DNA of 33,336 bases from an uncultured Methylococcaceae bacterium. Its GTDB lineage: Bacteria > Pseudomonadota > Gammaproteobacteria > Methylococcales > Methylomonadaceae. The notes beneath the pieces are model-generated. The model made no database searches and was not told where the DNA came from. It saw nothing but the letters and a program-made list of their open reading frames with translations. Location: NCBI GenBank assembly GCA_913056195.1, contig CAJXMF010000034.1, positions 1-33,336 on the forward strand. Direction: 5' to 3'. Below are positions 15,979 to 25,165 of this stretch, piece after piece (the stretch's first letter is position 1; the number at the start of each line of letters is the position of its first letter). The position numbers and the translations under genes were made by a program.

Positions 15979-16696
15979 GATGTTGTTTAACCGAGTGAAT
16001 GCAATGTAAATAGGCCTGTTCTAATGAGGAGGCATTGAATCGGTTTTGTGCCTCCGGGATAGTGCCGTAAAACTGGATGCGTTTGTTGGCGAGGATGATG
16101 ATGCGGTCACAAAGCATTTCAATGTCATGCAATAAATGCGTGCTGAAAAGCAGGGTCTTCCCCGTGTCTTTTTGTGCATTCAAGAGTTGTTTCAAGGCAT
16201 GACGGGCCGCAGGGTCGAGTCCCGACATGGGTTCGTCAAGAATCAGCAGCGGCTTGTCGCTGCATAGACAAGCACTCAAGCCCAGTTTTTGCATCATGCC
16301 TTTCGAGTAGGTGCGTACGGGCTTGTCCAGAGCGTTTATATCAAACAAAAGTGTTTTTAATGTTGCTTCAATGGTTTGCTGATGGTATTGAGCCTGTTGC
16401 ATCTTCAACATCATATGCAAAAATTCCCGGCCATTCAAATAGTAGGGCGCTTGAAAATGTTCGGGTAAAAAGGTGAGCTGGAGACGGGCTTCGGCACGGG
16501 TGTGTGCTTGTTTCAGAATTGTGATTTCACCACTGTCGATGTGGCTGACATTGAGCAGGCTTTTAAACAGGGTGGTTTTGCCTTCGCCATTGGCGCCGAT
16601 TAAACCAACGCTGTGTCCGCGCTCAATGTGCAGATTGATATCATCAAGAACACAATGGTTGTTAAATGATTTTTTAACATGACGGAAGCTGAGCAC
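15965..16696 (-). CDS. ABC transporter ATP-binding protein (orphan)
   Basis: This 243-residue ATPase has Walker A GANGEGKT (residues 34-41), a degenerate signature YSKGMMQKLGL, Walker B LLILDEP followed by the D-loop MSGLDP, and a switch His in FSTHLL. The YSKGMMQK form of the signature is typical of exporter-type ATPases of the NosF/CcmA/bacitracin group, which pair with a separate integral membrane subunit. No permease gene is adjacent. The GTG start at 16696 is preceded by TGGAG. It overlaps the PilZ gene by 14 bases. It may energise a permease encoded elsewhere; substrate and direction cannot be told. Confidence 0.87.
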   Translation of the reverse strand: MLSFRHVKKSFNNHCVLDDINLHIERGHSVGLIGANGEGKTTLFKSLLNVSHIDSGEITILKQAHTRAEARLQLTFLPEHFQAPYYLNGREFLHMMLKMQQAQYHQQTIEATLKTLLFDINALDKPVRTYSKGMMQKLGLSACLCSDKPLLILDEPMSGLDPAARHALKQLLNAQKDTGKTLLFSTHLLHDIEMLCDRIIILANKRIQFYGTIPEAQNRFNASSLEQAYLHCIHSVKQHHEQH

Positions 16697-16717
16697 GGAA
16701 AGCTCCAGGTGAAGAGA

Positions 16718-16752
16718 TAAAAAAGAGCCTGCTTTTTTCTGAAACAGGCTCT
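16718..16752 (-). terminator. Terminator of the pseudopilin gene
   Basis: On the minus strand AGAGCCTG (16752-16745) pairs perfectly with CAGGCTCT (16731-16724) around a 13-base loop and runs into TTTTTT. It lies 20 bases past the pilin stop and ends just before the ABC ATPase gene, so the two are separate units. Confidence 0.85.
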
Positions 16753-16771
16753 GTTTTAATGATTTAAATAA

Positions 16772-17425
16772 TCAATAAAGTGAAACACCGGAACAGTTAG
16801 TAGAGCCATTATCAATGACCCATTGACCATTTTTTTGACAAGTCTTTCCGTAGTAAGGATAGGCCGCGCGAAACGATCCCGTTCCAGGTTTGCCATCGTC
16901 AACTTTTCTATCAATCTCAGCAAGCACTTTTGATGGGATAGTTCCGCCTGTGAAGATACCATTTTGGGAACGTTTCGAGAGAGAAGGATGATCAATAAAT
17001 ACACTCGAGTAGGCCACGAACATGGCGCCACCCCACGGGTTGGTTGGGGCATTTTGGGGGGTCGGTGCTTTATTTACTTCTGTGGTGTTATAGGGACCTG
17101 AATAAAAACCGGCGGCTGATAAATGGTTGGTGACCAGTGAAGTATTGGGCCATGGCTGAATGAAGCCATCATCACAGCTAGTCCTGCAATTGGCTGCATT
17201 TTTCCCAAGGAGTTGCTGGGCATTGCTCATATCTCCCGGCAGTGCTCTATAACGATCCTGAAAGCCAAAAACCGATGTTTTTAACTCATTCATCATGCTG
17301 ATCGTTTTACTAACTTTGGCACCTTGGATCAATTCCTGCCCTTTCAGCACACCGCCGGTCAGTAGTCCGATAATCACCAGGACAATGGCAATTTCGATCA
17401 ATGTGAAGCCTTGCTGTTTTTTCAT
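16772..17425 (-). CDS. Type IV pilin-like / type II secretion pseudopilin
   Basis: This 217-residue precursor starts MKKQQG then FTLIEIAIVLVIIGLLTGGVLKGQ, a perfect prepilin peptidase site (cleavage after Gly6, Phe7 methylated, Glu11 at position 5 of the mature protein) and the hydrophobic helix that packs the fibre core. The globular domain has two likely disulfide pairs, NCRTSCDDG near residues 78-86 and TCQKNGQW...NCSG at the end. It stands alone, not inside a pil or gsp operon, with its own terminator. Its role is unassigned: a minor pilin or a stand-alone secreted fibre subunit. AGGAGAAAAGG upstream provides a strong ribosome binding site. Confidence 0.93.
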   Translation of the reverse strand: MKKQQGFTLIEIAIVLVIIGLLTGGVLKGQELIQGAKVSKTISMMNELKTSVFGFQDRYRALPGDMSNAQQLLGKNAANCRTSCDDGFIQPWPNTSLVTNHLSAAGFYSGPYNTTEVNKAPTPQNAPTNPWGGAMFVAYSSVFIDHPSLSKRSQNGIFTGGTIPSKVLAEIDRKVDDGKPGTGSFRAAYPYYGKTCQKNGQWVIDNGSTNCSGVSLY

Positions 17426-17586
17426 AACCTTTTCTCCTTTTTTTCTAAAAATATAATAAGAGGATATTGTGTTGTCTGCCGAATTTAAGGATATATGATT
17501 TTTGTTTTTTTTCTGGAAGAAAGGTGAAAATGTGATGGACTTTGCAGAAAATAGAAAAAAGAGTGGGGAGAGGCAATAAAGCTGAT

Positions 17587-17618
17587 CCGAATTCCCACGC
17601 TGCAGCGTGGGAATTCGG
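17587..17618. repeat. 32-bp perfect palindrome (REP-like)
   Basis: Two 16-base arms (17587-17602 and 17603-17618) are exact inverted copies with core CCCACGCTGCAGCGTGGG. It lies 26 bases past the ettA stop on the minus strand and could end or protect that transcript. Similar TTCCC-type hairpins occur at 14942 and 19416. Confidence 0.85.
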
Positions 17619-17643
17619 CAACAGATAGTGTAAGAAATAAGAC

Positions 17644-19308
17644 TTAAACGATTTTCTTATACCTGATCTGGTGTGGATTATCGGCTTCGGCGCCGAGGCG
17701 TTTGATTTTATCGGCCTCATAGTCAGCATAGTTGCCTTCAAACCAGACGACCTGGCTGTCGCCTTCAAACGCCAGCATATGTGTGGCGACCCGATCAAGA
17801 AACCAGCGGTCATGCGAAATAACCACGGCGCAGCCCGGGAAGGCCAACAGCGCTTCTTCAAGTGCCCGCAGGGTTTCGACATCCAGGTCGTTGGTCGGCT
17901 CATCGAGTAACAAGACATTGCCGCCACTCTTTAGCAGTTTAGCCAGATGAACCCGATTGCGCTCACCGCCAGACAGATCGCTAATGCGTTTTTGCTGATC
18001 CGAGCCTTTGAAGTTGAAGCGGCCAACATAGGCGCGCGACGGCGTGGTGTAATTACCGACGGTAATGGTATCGAGACCATCGGAAATTTCTTCCCACACG
18101 GTTTTGTTTGGATCAAGGTCATCCCGGTTCTGGTCAACATAGGCAAGCTGAACCGTCGAGCCGAATTCAATCTGGCCTTCATCGGGCTGCTCTTCGCCGG
18201 CCATCATTCTGAACAACGTTGTTTTACCGGCGCCATTCGGGCCGATGATGCCAACGATGCCGCCCTGCGGTAATTTAAAACTTAAATCATCAATCAGCAG
18301 GCGGTCGCCAAAGCCTTTTTTCAGATGTTCGACCTCGATGACCTTATCGCCCAGACGCGGACCAGGTGGGATATAAATTTCCTGGGTTTCGTTGCGCTTT
18401 TGGGTTTCCTGCGACGACAATTCTTCAAAGCGGGCCAGACGCGCCTTGCTTTTGGCATGACGGCCCTTGGGATTGGCATGTACCCATTCCAGTTCCGCTT
18501 TCATCGCTTTGATGCGGGAGTTTTCCTGCTTTTCTTCCAGCTCCAGACGTTTTTCCTTTTGTTCTAGCCAGGATGAGTAATTGCCTTCCCACGGAATCCC
18601 CATGCCGCGATCCAGTTCCAGAATCCAGCCGGCAACATTATCCAGAAAATAGCGATCATGCGTGACGGCGACCACGGTGCCGGTGTAATCATGCAGGAAG
18701 TGTTCCAGCCAGGCAACCGATTCGGCATCGAGGTGGTTGGTTGGCTCGTCCAGTAATAACATATCCGGTTTGGATAATAATAAACGGCATAAGGCCACCC
18801 GGCGTTTTTCACCGCCCGATAATTTTGTCACATCGGCATCCCAGTCCGGCAGCCGCAGGGCATCGGCGGCAATATCCAGCGTCCGATCCAGGTTATGCCC
18901 GTCATGTGCGTTGATGATGTCTTCCAGTCGAGCCTGTTCAGCCGCCAGTTTATCAAAATCAGCATCAGGCTCGGCATAAGCCGCGTAGACCGCATCCAGG
19001 TCAGCCAACGCTTGTTTGACCTCTGCGACAGCGTCTTCGATATTGCCGCGGACGGTTTTGTTGGGATCAAGTTCCGGTTCCTGTGGTAAATAACCGATGT
19101 TAATTCCTTTCTGGGGAATGGCTTCGCCTTCGATGTCTTTGTCGATGCCGGCCATGATGCGCAGCAAGGTAGATTTACCGGCGCCATTCAGACCCAGCAC
19201 GCCAATTTTTGCCCCTGGAAAAAAGGATAGGGAAATATCTTTTAAGATATGTTTTTTAGGCGGGACAATTTTGCCCACCCGGTTCATGGAATAAATATAT
19301 TGCGCCAT
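17644..19308 (-). CDS. ettA: Energy-dependent translational throttle protein EttA (ABC-F)
   Basis: This 554-residue ABC-F ATPase acts in the ribosomal E site and gates the first steps of translation according to the ATP/ADP ratio. It has two ABC domains: Walker A GLNGAGKS (residues 39-46), signature LSGGEKRR, Walker [13 protein letters not shown]. In the second half are [16 protein letters not shown] and [12 protein letters not shown]. The family-specific arm lies in the first domain and a charged linker joins the halves. No transmembrane segment is present. The length fits the family (about 555). The first 14 residues [14 protein letters not shown] are also typical of EttA, which separates it from other ABC-F types such as Uup or ABCF3-like YheS. 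Confidence 0.96.
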   Translation of the reverse strand: MAQYIYSMNRVGKIVPPKKHILKDISLSFFPGAKIGVLGLNGAGKSTLLRIMAGIDKDIEGEAIPQKGINIGYLPQEPELDPNKTVRGNIEDAVAEVKQALADLDAVYAAYAEPDADFDKLAAEQARLEDIINAHDGHNLDRTLDIAADALRLPDWDADVTKLSGGEKRRVALCRLLLSKPDMLLLDEPTNHLDAESVAWLEHFLHDYTGTVVAVTHDRYFLDNVAGWILELDRGMGIPWEGNYSSWLEQKEKRLELEEKQENSRIKAMKAELEWVHANPKGRHAKSKARLARFEELSSQETQKRNETQEIYIPPGPRLGDKVIEVEHLKKGFGDRLLIDDLSFKLPQGGIVGIIGPNGAGKTTLFRMMAGEEQPDEGQIEFGSTVQLAYVDQNRDDLDPNKTVWEEISDGLDTITVGNYTTPSRAYVGRFNFKGSDQQKRISDLSGGERNRVHLAKLLKSGGNVLLLDEPTNDLDVETLRALEEALLAFPGCAVVISHDRWFLDRVATHMLAFEGDSQVVWFEGNYADYEADKIKRLGAEADNPHQIRYKKIV

Positions 19309-19659
19309 TCGTTTATCAGCTTAAACACAAAAGTCGCATTATACGCTTTAATCGACAATATTCAGAATTTCGCTTACTATCGTCTCGTCCTTCTGGAAAA
19401 GGCTATGATCATCTTGTTCCCAAACGCTGTTTGGGAACACATGCCCTGACAGCTCCAGCTGTACAATACCAAACGACGCGAAGCAGAACTTCTAAACCAG
19501 GCATTCTCAAACGGAGGTTGGAAACGAGAAAAAAGACTGTGAGATGAGGGAATCAGAGCCTGACTATTTATCTTTAGTCAGTATAAACACCTTAGCGTCA
19601 AGCGTTACAGCGGGGACAGATTGGTTTAAAATGATGATTTGATTTGTCGCCAACGTATT
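19309..19659. other. Gene-free region with repeat element
   Basis: No gene is seen in this 351-base interval. It should hold the divergent promoters of ettA and prmB. A hairpin repeat at 19416-19438 and a GGAAACGAG arm at about 19516-19532 bracket a possible composite intergenic repeat. Confidence 0.5.
19416..19532. repeat. Composite intergenic repeat with TTCCC hairpin
   Basis: GTTCCCAAAC (19416-19425) and GTTTGGGAAC (19429-19438) form a 10-bp stem with a 3-base loop. About 78 bases later GGTTGGAAACGAGAAAA (19516-19532) is nearly the outer arm of the palindrome at 14961-14978. The two ends look like one dispersed repeat family. Confidence 0.6.
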
Positions 19660-20592
19660 ATGCCATCAACAGACGATCACGCTATCGCTCAAAGCTTATC
19701 CAGTATCCGCGATTATATCCGCTGGGGTGCGACCCAGTTTGTCCGGGAGGCGGTTTTCCTCGGTCACGGCACGGCCACGCCCTTAGATGAGGCGGCGGCG
19801 TTGGTTCTGCACAGCGTGCAGCAGCCTTATAACCTGGCGGAAAGTTATTTGGATTGTACGCTGACACGGGCTGAACGCGAACACATTATTCAATTGATCC
19901 GGCGCAGAATTAAAGAACGAAAACCGTCCGCGTATTTGACGCACGAAGCTGTTTTTGCGGGCTTGTCATTTTATGTCGATGAGCGCGTTCTGGTGCCGCG
20001 TTCGCCCATTGCTGAATTGATCGAAGAGCGATTTGAACCCTGGGTGGATGAATCACAGGTGTTTACTATTTTAGACCTGTGCACCGGCAGCGGTTGTATC
20101 GCCATTGCTTGCGCGTATGCGTTTCCGGAGGCGGCGGTTGATGCGGTCGATTTATCTGACGATGCGCTGGCGGTCGCGGCGATCAATGTTGAAAAACATC
20201 AAATGCAGGAACAGGTTACGCTGCATCAATCGGATTTATTTAATGCGTTAGCTGAAAAGCCGTATGACATCATTGTCAGTAATCCACCTTATGTCAGTCT
20301 GTCGGAATGGGAAAGCTTGCCGCCCGAATTTCATCAGGAGCCGGCCATCGGCTTTAAAGGTGGCGAAAGCGGGCTTGATCTGGTCATAAAAATATTGGCG
20401 AAGGCCGGGGATTATCTGGCCGATAACGGTATTTTGGTGGTCGAAGTGGGCAGCAGTGCCGAAACCTTGCAGGCGACTTTTCCGGATATACCGTTCTATT
20501 GGCTGGATTTTGAGCGGGGCGGCGATGGGGTGTTTCTGTTGCGCGCAGAACAGGTCAGAGAATTTCATTCACAATTTGAGAGTGCGTTATAA
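19660..20592 (+). CDS. prmB: Ribosomal protein L3 glutamine methyltransferase PrmB
   Basis: This 310-residue SAM-dependent enzyme methylates a Gln of ribosomal protein L3. The SAM site ILDLCTGSGCIAIACA lies near residues 135-150, and the catalytic NPPYVSLSEWESLPPE begins at residue 208, where Asn-Pro-Pro-Tyr holds the target amide. The N-terminal helical domain (SIRDYIRWGATQF) and the PRSPIAELIE segment mark PrmB rather than PrmC. I chose the ATG at 19660; a TTG seven codons upstream is less likely. It ends flush with aroC (stop at 20590-20592, next ATG at 20593), so the two are translationally coupled. prmB-aroC is a common gammaproteobacterial pair. Confidence 0.95.
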   Translation: MPSTDDHAIAQSLSSIRDYIRWGATQFVREAVFLGHGTATPLDEAAALVLHSVQQPYNLAESYLDCTLTRAEREHIIQLIRRRIKERKPSAYLTHEAVFAGLSFYVDERVLVPRSPIAELIEERFEPWVDESQVFTILDLCTGSGCIAIACAYAFPEAAVDAVDLSDDALAVAAINVEKHQMQEQVTLHQSDLFNALAEKPYDIIVSNPPYVSLSEWESLPPEFHQEPAIGFKGGESGLDLVIKILAKAGDYLADNGILVVEVGSSAETLQATFPDIPFYWLDFERGGDGVFLLRAEQVREFHSQFESAL

Positions 20593-21681
20593 ATGTCAGG
20601 AAACAGTATAGGAAAATTATTTACCGTGACCACCTTCGGCGAAAGCCATGGTGTGGCATTAGGCTGTATCGTCGATGGGTGTCCGCCAGGGCTGGCCTTA
20701 TCCGAGGGCGATTTACAACGGGATCTGGATCGCCGTAAACCCGGTACCTCTCGTCATACCACGCAAAGACGGGAAGCCGATCAGGTCAAGATTTTATCCG
20801 GGGTGTTTGAAGGCAAAACAACCGGCACACCCATCGGGCTATTTATCGAAAACACAGACCAGCGTTCAAAAGATTATTCTGATATTGCCGAGACTTTTCG
20901 TCCTGGCCATGCTGATTACAGTTATCAACAAAAATACGGCATTCGGGATTATCGCGGTGGCGGGCGTTCATCCGCGCGGGAAACGGCGATGCGGGTTGCC
21001 GCCGGGGCCATTGCCAAAAAATATCTGCAGCAGACGCAGGGTATCGAAATTCGTGGTTATTTATCGCAGCTTGGGTCGATTAAAATCGATAAGGTTGATT
21101 GGACTGAGATTGGCAACAACCCTTTCTTTTGTCCAGATGTCGATAGAGTCGCCGAACTGGAAGCTTATATGGATGCCTTACGTAAGGAAGGTGATTCAAT
21201 TGGCGCAAAAATAGAAGTGATCGCCAGTCATGTGCCGCCCGGATTAGGTGAGCCGATTTTCGATCGGATTGATGCCGAGTTAGCACACGCCTTGATGAGC
21301 ATCAATGCCGTCAAAGGTGTTGAAATTGGCGATGGCTTTGATTGTATCGCGGCCAAAGGTACGGCATTCCGGGATGAAATGACGCCGGAAGGGTTTTTGA
21401 GTAATCATGCCGGCGGCATTTTAGGGGGTATCAGCACGGGTCAGGATATCGTCGCGCGTATTGCCTTGAAACCGACCTCAAGCCTTAGAATTCCAGGCAA
21501 AACAATCAACCTGCGCGGTGAAGCTATCGAAGTGGTCACGAAAGGGCGGCATGATCCGTGTGTCGGTATTCGCGCCACGCCCATTGCTGAAGCCATGATG
21601 GCGATTACCTTGATGGATCATCTGTTACGGCATAGAGCGCAAAATACTGACGTTGATTCAGGCTTGCCGATATTGCGATAA
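20593..21681 (+). CDS. aroC: Chorismate synthase
   Basis: This 362-residue enzyme converts 5-enolpyruvylshikimate-3-phosphate to chorismate using reduced FMN, the last common step of aromatic amino acid synthesis. Conserved signatures are [18 protein letters not shown] near the N-terminus (residues 14-31), [17 protein letters not shown] (47-63), and the Arg-rich [20 protein letters not shown] stretch from about residue 119 that binds substrate and phosphate. ATGs and length match the bacterial type. It directly abuts prmB. The 43-base gap to the converging pstB has no obvious hairpin. Confidence 0.97.
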   Translation: MSGNSIGKLFTVTTFGESHGVALGCIVDGCPPGLALSEGDLQRDLDRRKPGTSRHTTQRREADQVKILSGVFEGKTTGTPIGLFIENTDQRSKDYSDIAETFRPGHADYSYQQKYGIRDYRGGGRSSARETAMRVAAGAIAKKYLQQTQGIEIRGYLSQLGSIKIDKVDWTEIGNNPFFCPDVDRVAELEAYMDALRKEGDSIGAKIEVIASHVPPGLGEPIFDRIDAELAHALMSINAVKGVEIGDGFDCIAAKGTAFRDEMTPEGFLSNHAGGILGGISTGQDIVARIALKPTSSLRIPGKTINLRGEAIEVVTKGRHDPCVGIRATPIAEAMMAITLMDHLLRHRAQNTDVDSGLPILR

Positions 21682-21724
21682 ATTTATCAGTCCTGTTGTC
21701 GAGTTATTTCAGCTCCCTAATGAA

Positions 21725-22597
21725 TTACCCACGACTGCCATTGACGTAGGCTGCGGTTAATTCATGCTGTGGTGATTCAAAAATCTGTTTGCATTGACCG
21801 AATTCGATCAGGCAGCCGGCGCGATCACTGACCCAGAAAAATCCGGCATAATTGGCAATGCGTTTGGCTTGCGCCAGATTATGCGTCACGATGACTATGG
21901 TATAACGTCCCCGCAAGCGCTGAATCAGATCTTCCACCACGGCGGAGGAAATGGGATCCAGGGCACTGCATGGCTCATCCATCAATAAAACCTGGGGTTT
22001 TAAAGCCAGGGCTCTGGCAATGCACAAGCGTTGTTGCTGGCCGCCCGACAAGGCCTGAGCCGGCGCATTCAGGCGATCTTTGACTTCAGCCCATAAGCCA
22101 ACATCGCTTAGCACCTGTTGTACGATGGCATCGGACTCAGTTGGGTTGTCGATGCCGTGTTCGCGTAAGGGCAGTTCAATATTGCGACGTATGGAGACCG
22201 GGAATGGCAAGGGTTTTTGAAAAATCATGCCGATATTACGACGCAAATTCAAGACATCCTGTTTCGGGTCATGAATATTGATACCATGGAAGTGAATGTC
22301 GCCGGACACGTTGCAGGTGGGAATCATATCGGTTAAGCGGTTTAAGGCAGACAAAAAACTGGTTTTGCCGCAGCCCGATGGCCCGATCAGTGCTGTGATA
22401 CAGCCTTGATAAATATCCAGAGATACATTTTTCAATGCCGGCGTGCTGCCGTAGCTGAGAGACAGGTTTTTTATGCTCAACAGCGTTTGCGGATCACAGC
22501 AGGGCGGCCCGGCCTGCAATGGCCCTAGTGTATAGCTGCGCTCTTGGCCGGGATGATCTTTCGGGTGTCTATCGGGTTCTATCAATAATGATTTCAT
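21725..22597 (-). CDS. pstB: Phosphate ABC transporter ATP-binding protein PstB
   Basis: This 290-residue ATPase powers the high-affinity phosphate importer. Walker A is GPSGCGKT (residues 72-79), with LNRLTDMIP just after it, which is a PstB hallmark. The Q-loop region is FQKPLPFPVSIRRNI, the signature LSGGQQQRLCIARALA, and Walker B VLLMDEPCSALDP. An unusual N-terminal extension of about 35 residues (rich in Pro, His and Cys) comes before the normal start of the domain. The ATG overlaps the pstA stop by 4 bases. It is the last gene of pstSCAB; the usual next gene, phoU, is absent. Confidence 0.95.
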   Translation of the reverse strand: MKSLLIEPDRHPKDHPGQERSYTLGPLQAGPPCCDPQTLLSIKNLSLSYGSTPALKNVSLDIYQGCITALIGPSGCGKTSFLSALNRLTDMIPTCNVSGDIHFHGINIHDPKQDVLNLRRNIGMIFQKPLPFPVSIRRNIELPLREHGIDNPTESDAIVQQVLSDVGLWAEVKDRLNAPAQALSGGQQQRLCIARALALKPQVLLMDEPCSALDPISSAVVEDLIQRLRGRYTIVIVTHNLAQAKRIANYAGFFWVSDRAGCLIEFGQCKQIFESPQHELTAAYVNGSRG

Positions 22598-23430
22598 AAG
22601 CAGGTGATTCTCTTGTGCATCCAGTGATAGGCCAGTTTGCTGGACAGCGTGTTAATCATGAATAAAAGGCTGATTAAAATTAACGCTGCGGAATTGGCAT
22701 GACTATCACCACCCGCGACATTCATGGATAGATCGTAAATATGAATAGACAGGGCACGTCCTGAATCCATCAATGAATCCGGCATGCGGTCGACATAACC
22801 GCTGGTAAAAATTAATGCTGCCGTTTCGGCAATGGCCCGGCCGATGGCCAGCATTAAACCGGCTATCAGTGCGGGAGTGGCCGTCGGTAATAAAAAATGA
22901 CGCAGCGCCGCTGCTCGGTTCAGGCCTAATGCGGCGGCCGCCAGGCGGTACTCATCAGGGGCCGCGCGCAGGCCTTCGCTGAAGGTACGAATCAAAATTG
23001 GCAATACCATGCAGGCTAGCGTTAAGCCACCGGATAGGATGGAGAAGCCTAAGCCCAGGTAAACACAGAAAAAGGCATTGCCGAATAAGCCGAATACAAT
23101 AGACGGGACACTCGCTAAAACATCCAAGCTGCGCTTGATAATGCCACTGAAAACGCTGTTTTTTGAGCTGAATTCAGTCAGAAAAACAGCGGTCGCCAGG
23201 CTCAGCGGGGCAGCGACGGAAATAGTCAGTGCTAAAATGAGTCCGGTCGATACCATAATTGGGCCAATACCGCCACCTCGCCCGGCATCAAGCGGCGCAT
23301 CGACAAGGTAAGCTAAGGATAGTTCGGCCCAGCCGTGGCGGACTAGATCAAGCACCAAAACGACGAAAACAGCGGATATCAGAATAACGGAAAGCCAGAT
23401 CAATAGCGTCGCCAGTCTGTTTTTAAGCAT
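22594..23430 (-). CDS. pstA: Phosphate ABC transporter permease PstA
   Basis: This 278-residue inner-membrane protein has about six transmembrane helices and a binding-protein-dependent transport fold. The coupling loop EGLRAAPDEYRLAAAALGLNRAAALRHFLLP (from about residue 151, in parts) fits the EAA motif that contacts PstB. GGGIGPIMVSTGLILALTI and PSIVFGLFG are typical of PstA. It starts one base after pstC ends on the minus strand (23430 against 23432) and overlaps pstB by 4 bases, so translation is coupled. Confidence 0.94.
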   Translation of the reverse strand: MLKNRLATLLIWLSVILISAVFVVLVLDLVRHGWAELSLAYLVDAPLDAGRGGGIGPIMVSTGLILALTISVAAPLSLATAVFLTEFSSKNSVFSGIIKRSLDVLASVPSIVFGLFGNAFFCVYLGLGFSILSGGLTLACMVLPILIRTFSEGLRAAPDEYRLAAAALGLNRAAALRHFLLPTATPALIAGLMLAIGRAIAETAALIFTSGYVDRMPDSLMDSGRALSIHIYDLSMNVAGGDSHANSAALILISLLFMINTLSSKLAYHWMHKRITCL

Positions 23431-23431
23431 G

Positions 23432-24277
23432 TTATGAACTCCGCTTGTTAATTTCTGCCAGACCGGCCAGTAGAATAATCATCAGCATCAGTGCCAGCCC
23501 TGAAACAAACAACGCCGCGCGATGATCACCCATGGCATAGGCCATTTCCAGCGCGATATTGGCGGTCAGAGTGCGCACGGAATCGAATAGACTGTCAGGC
23601 TGTTGTACCACATTACCAGCCACCATCAGCACGGCCATGGTTTCGCCGATAGCCCGGCCTGTTGCAAGCATGATACCCGCACCAATACTGGATTTAGCCA
23701 GCGGTAGCAGAACATGGCGGATTGTACCCCAGCGAGATAAGGCGAGTGCAGCCGCAGTCTGATGAAATACGACAGGAATCGCGCCCAGGGCAGAATCGGC
23801 TGTTAAGGCTATAGTTGGCAATATCATCATGGCCAGAACCAGAATAGCGCATAGCAGGCTAACGCCAGGCGGATGCCAGAGGTTGATTACCGGAGCAAGT
23901 GTGGTTAATCCCCAAAGGCCGTAAACGACCGATGGAATACCGGCCATTAATTCAATGATACGGCGATAACCTGAAGCTAAAAATGACGGCGCGTAATATC
24001 GGTTAAACATAGCACTGGCAATGCCCAGCGGCGTTGCCAGTGTCAATGCGCCCAGCGTGGATAATAGTGTTGCCGAGAGCATCGGTAAGATATTGTAAAG
24101 CCTTTGGGCGGGGTGCCAGGATTCATCGCTGATAAACTGCGTCAACACACCATGTTTTAACAACGGCCAGGACTCAGCGAGCAGAAACATAATAATCAGA
24201 GCCAGTATGGTGGCCGAAATGAGCGTACAGAGCCTAAGCCATAACGAAAGATGTTTATCAGTTTGCGACAGGAACAA
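23432..24277 (-). CDS. pstC: Phosphate ABC transporter permease PstC
   Basis: This about 281-residue permease partners PstA. Its segments LAESWPLLKHGVLTQFISDESWHP, LMAGIPSVVYGLWGL and the EAA loop SALGAIPVVFHQTAAALALSRWGTIRHVLLP (quoted in part) are characteristic, with six transmembrane helices. I chose the TTG at 24277 because GAGG lies 8 bases upstream. An alternative TTG at 24328 lies deep in pstS and lacks a ribosome binding site. Either way the start lies inside the pstS gene (stop at 24258-24260), so the pair is coupled. The start is the only uncertain part. Confidence 0.9.
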   Translation of the reverse strand: MFLSQTDKHLSLWLRLCTLISATILALIIMFLLAESWPLLKHGVLTQFISDESWHPAQRLYNILPMLSATLLSTLGALTLATPLGIASAMFNRYYAPSFLASGYRRIIELMAGIPSVVYGLWGLTTLAPVINLWHPPGVSLLCAILVLAMMILPTIALTADSALGAIPVVFHQTAAALALSRWGTIRHVLLPLAKSSIGAGIMLATGRAIGETMAVLMVAGNVVQQPDSLFDSVRTLTANIALEMAYAMGDHRAALFVSGLALMLMIILLAGLAEINKRSS

Positions 24278-25079
24278 AATATTGGGCCTCGATAATCGGG
24301 TTAACCTCGGGTGAACGAGCAAAATCAATAAAGGCTTTGATGATGCCAGTTGGTTGCTTTTTAGTGATCAGGTTTAATGGCCTGGATAACGGGAAGCTTT
24401 GGTTCTGTACATTTTTGACAGAAGCTGGAATGCCATTTAGCGGCAGCAGTTTAATCGCCGTACCATGCATGGCTTCATACTCTGCGGCACCTATCGAGAC
24501 ATAGCCAATAGCATTAATATTTCCTGCAACCGTTTTAATGCCTTGCTGATTATCGCCAATGACGACTTGAGGCTTAACCTGGGTATTTTTTAGGCCAAGA
24601 TAATGTAAAAACAATTCCAGTGTCGAATGGCCTTCCGCTTTATTGACAACGGTGATGGGAGCCTTAGAGCCACCAACGGCTTGCCAGTTTACAATCTTGC
24701 CGGTGTATATATCAATGATTTGCTGTTTGTTTAATGCAGTAATCGGATTATCGCGATTAAGGATAATACTGATGCCATCCAAGGCAATGGTAAAGCTTAG
24801 TAGATCAGATTCAGTTGCTTTTAAGGTGCGGGAGGCCATACCAATATCGGCAAGCTCCATTCTGGCGTCTTTTACACCACGCGATGATCCTCCGGTCTGC
24901 ACGTCGATTCGTACACCGGGGTATTGTGATTCAAAAAGCCGACCTATTTCTGCGGCCAGTGGCGCGACGGTGCTGGAGCCGGTCAATACCAGTTTTTGCC
25001 TGGCTGGAGCGGTCAGTGTAAAGTAGGCCCAAACAGCCGCCGACAGAACAAAAAGAATGATAAAGGCAGATTTTTTCAT
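24258..25079 (-). CDS. pstS: Phosphate ABC transporter substrate-binding protein (PstS-like)
   Basis: This 273-residue protein has an N-terminal hydrophobic segment (MKKSAFIILFVLSAAVWAYF) and a PstS-type binding domain. The phosphate loop pattern LTGSSTVAPLAAEI and then QTGGSSRGVKDARMELADIGMASR (quoted in part) is the signature of the PBP-like-2 family. It is shorter than E. coli PstS and has no lipobox Cys, so it is probably soluble periplasmic or signal-anchored. I prefer the ATG at 25079; an ATG 18 bases upstream also fits. GGAG lies 12 bases upstream of the preferred start. It heads the pstSCAB operon, divergent from the cupin gene. I did not find a clear Pho box. Confidence 0.92.
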   Translation of the reverse strand: MKKSAFIILFVLSAAVWAYFTLTAPARQKLVLTGSSTVAPLAAEIGRLFESQYPGVRIDVQTGGSSRGVKDARMELADIGMASRTLKATESDLLSFTIALDGISIILNRDNPITALNKQQIIDIYTGKIVNWQAVGGSKAPITVVNKAEGHSTLELFLHYLGLKNTQVKPQVVIGDNQQGIKTVAGNINAIGYVSIGAAEYEAMHGTAIKLLPLNGIPASVKNVQNQSFPLSRPLNLITKKQPTGIIKAFIDFARSPEVNPIIEAQYFVPVAN

Positions 25080-25165
25080 GATGTGAGCAAGCTCCATAAG
25101 GGTTGGTTTTATTTGGTCGATAAATCGGCCGTAAACTTACAGAGTACATAGGCTGATTTTTAAAG

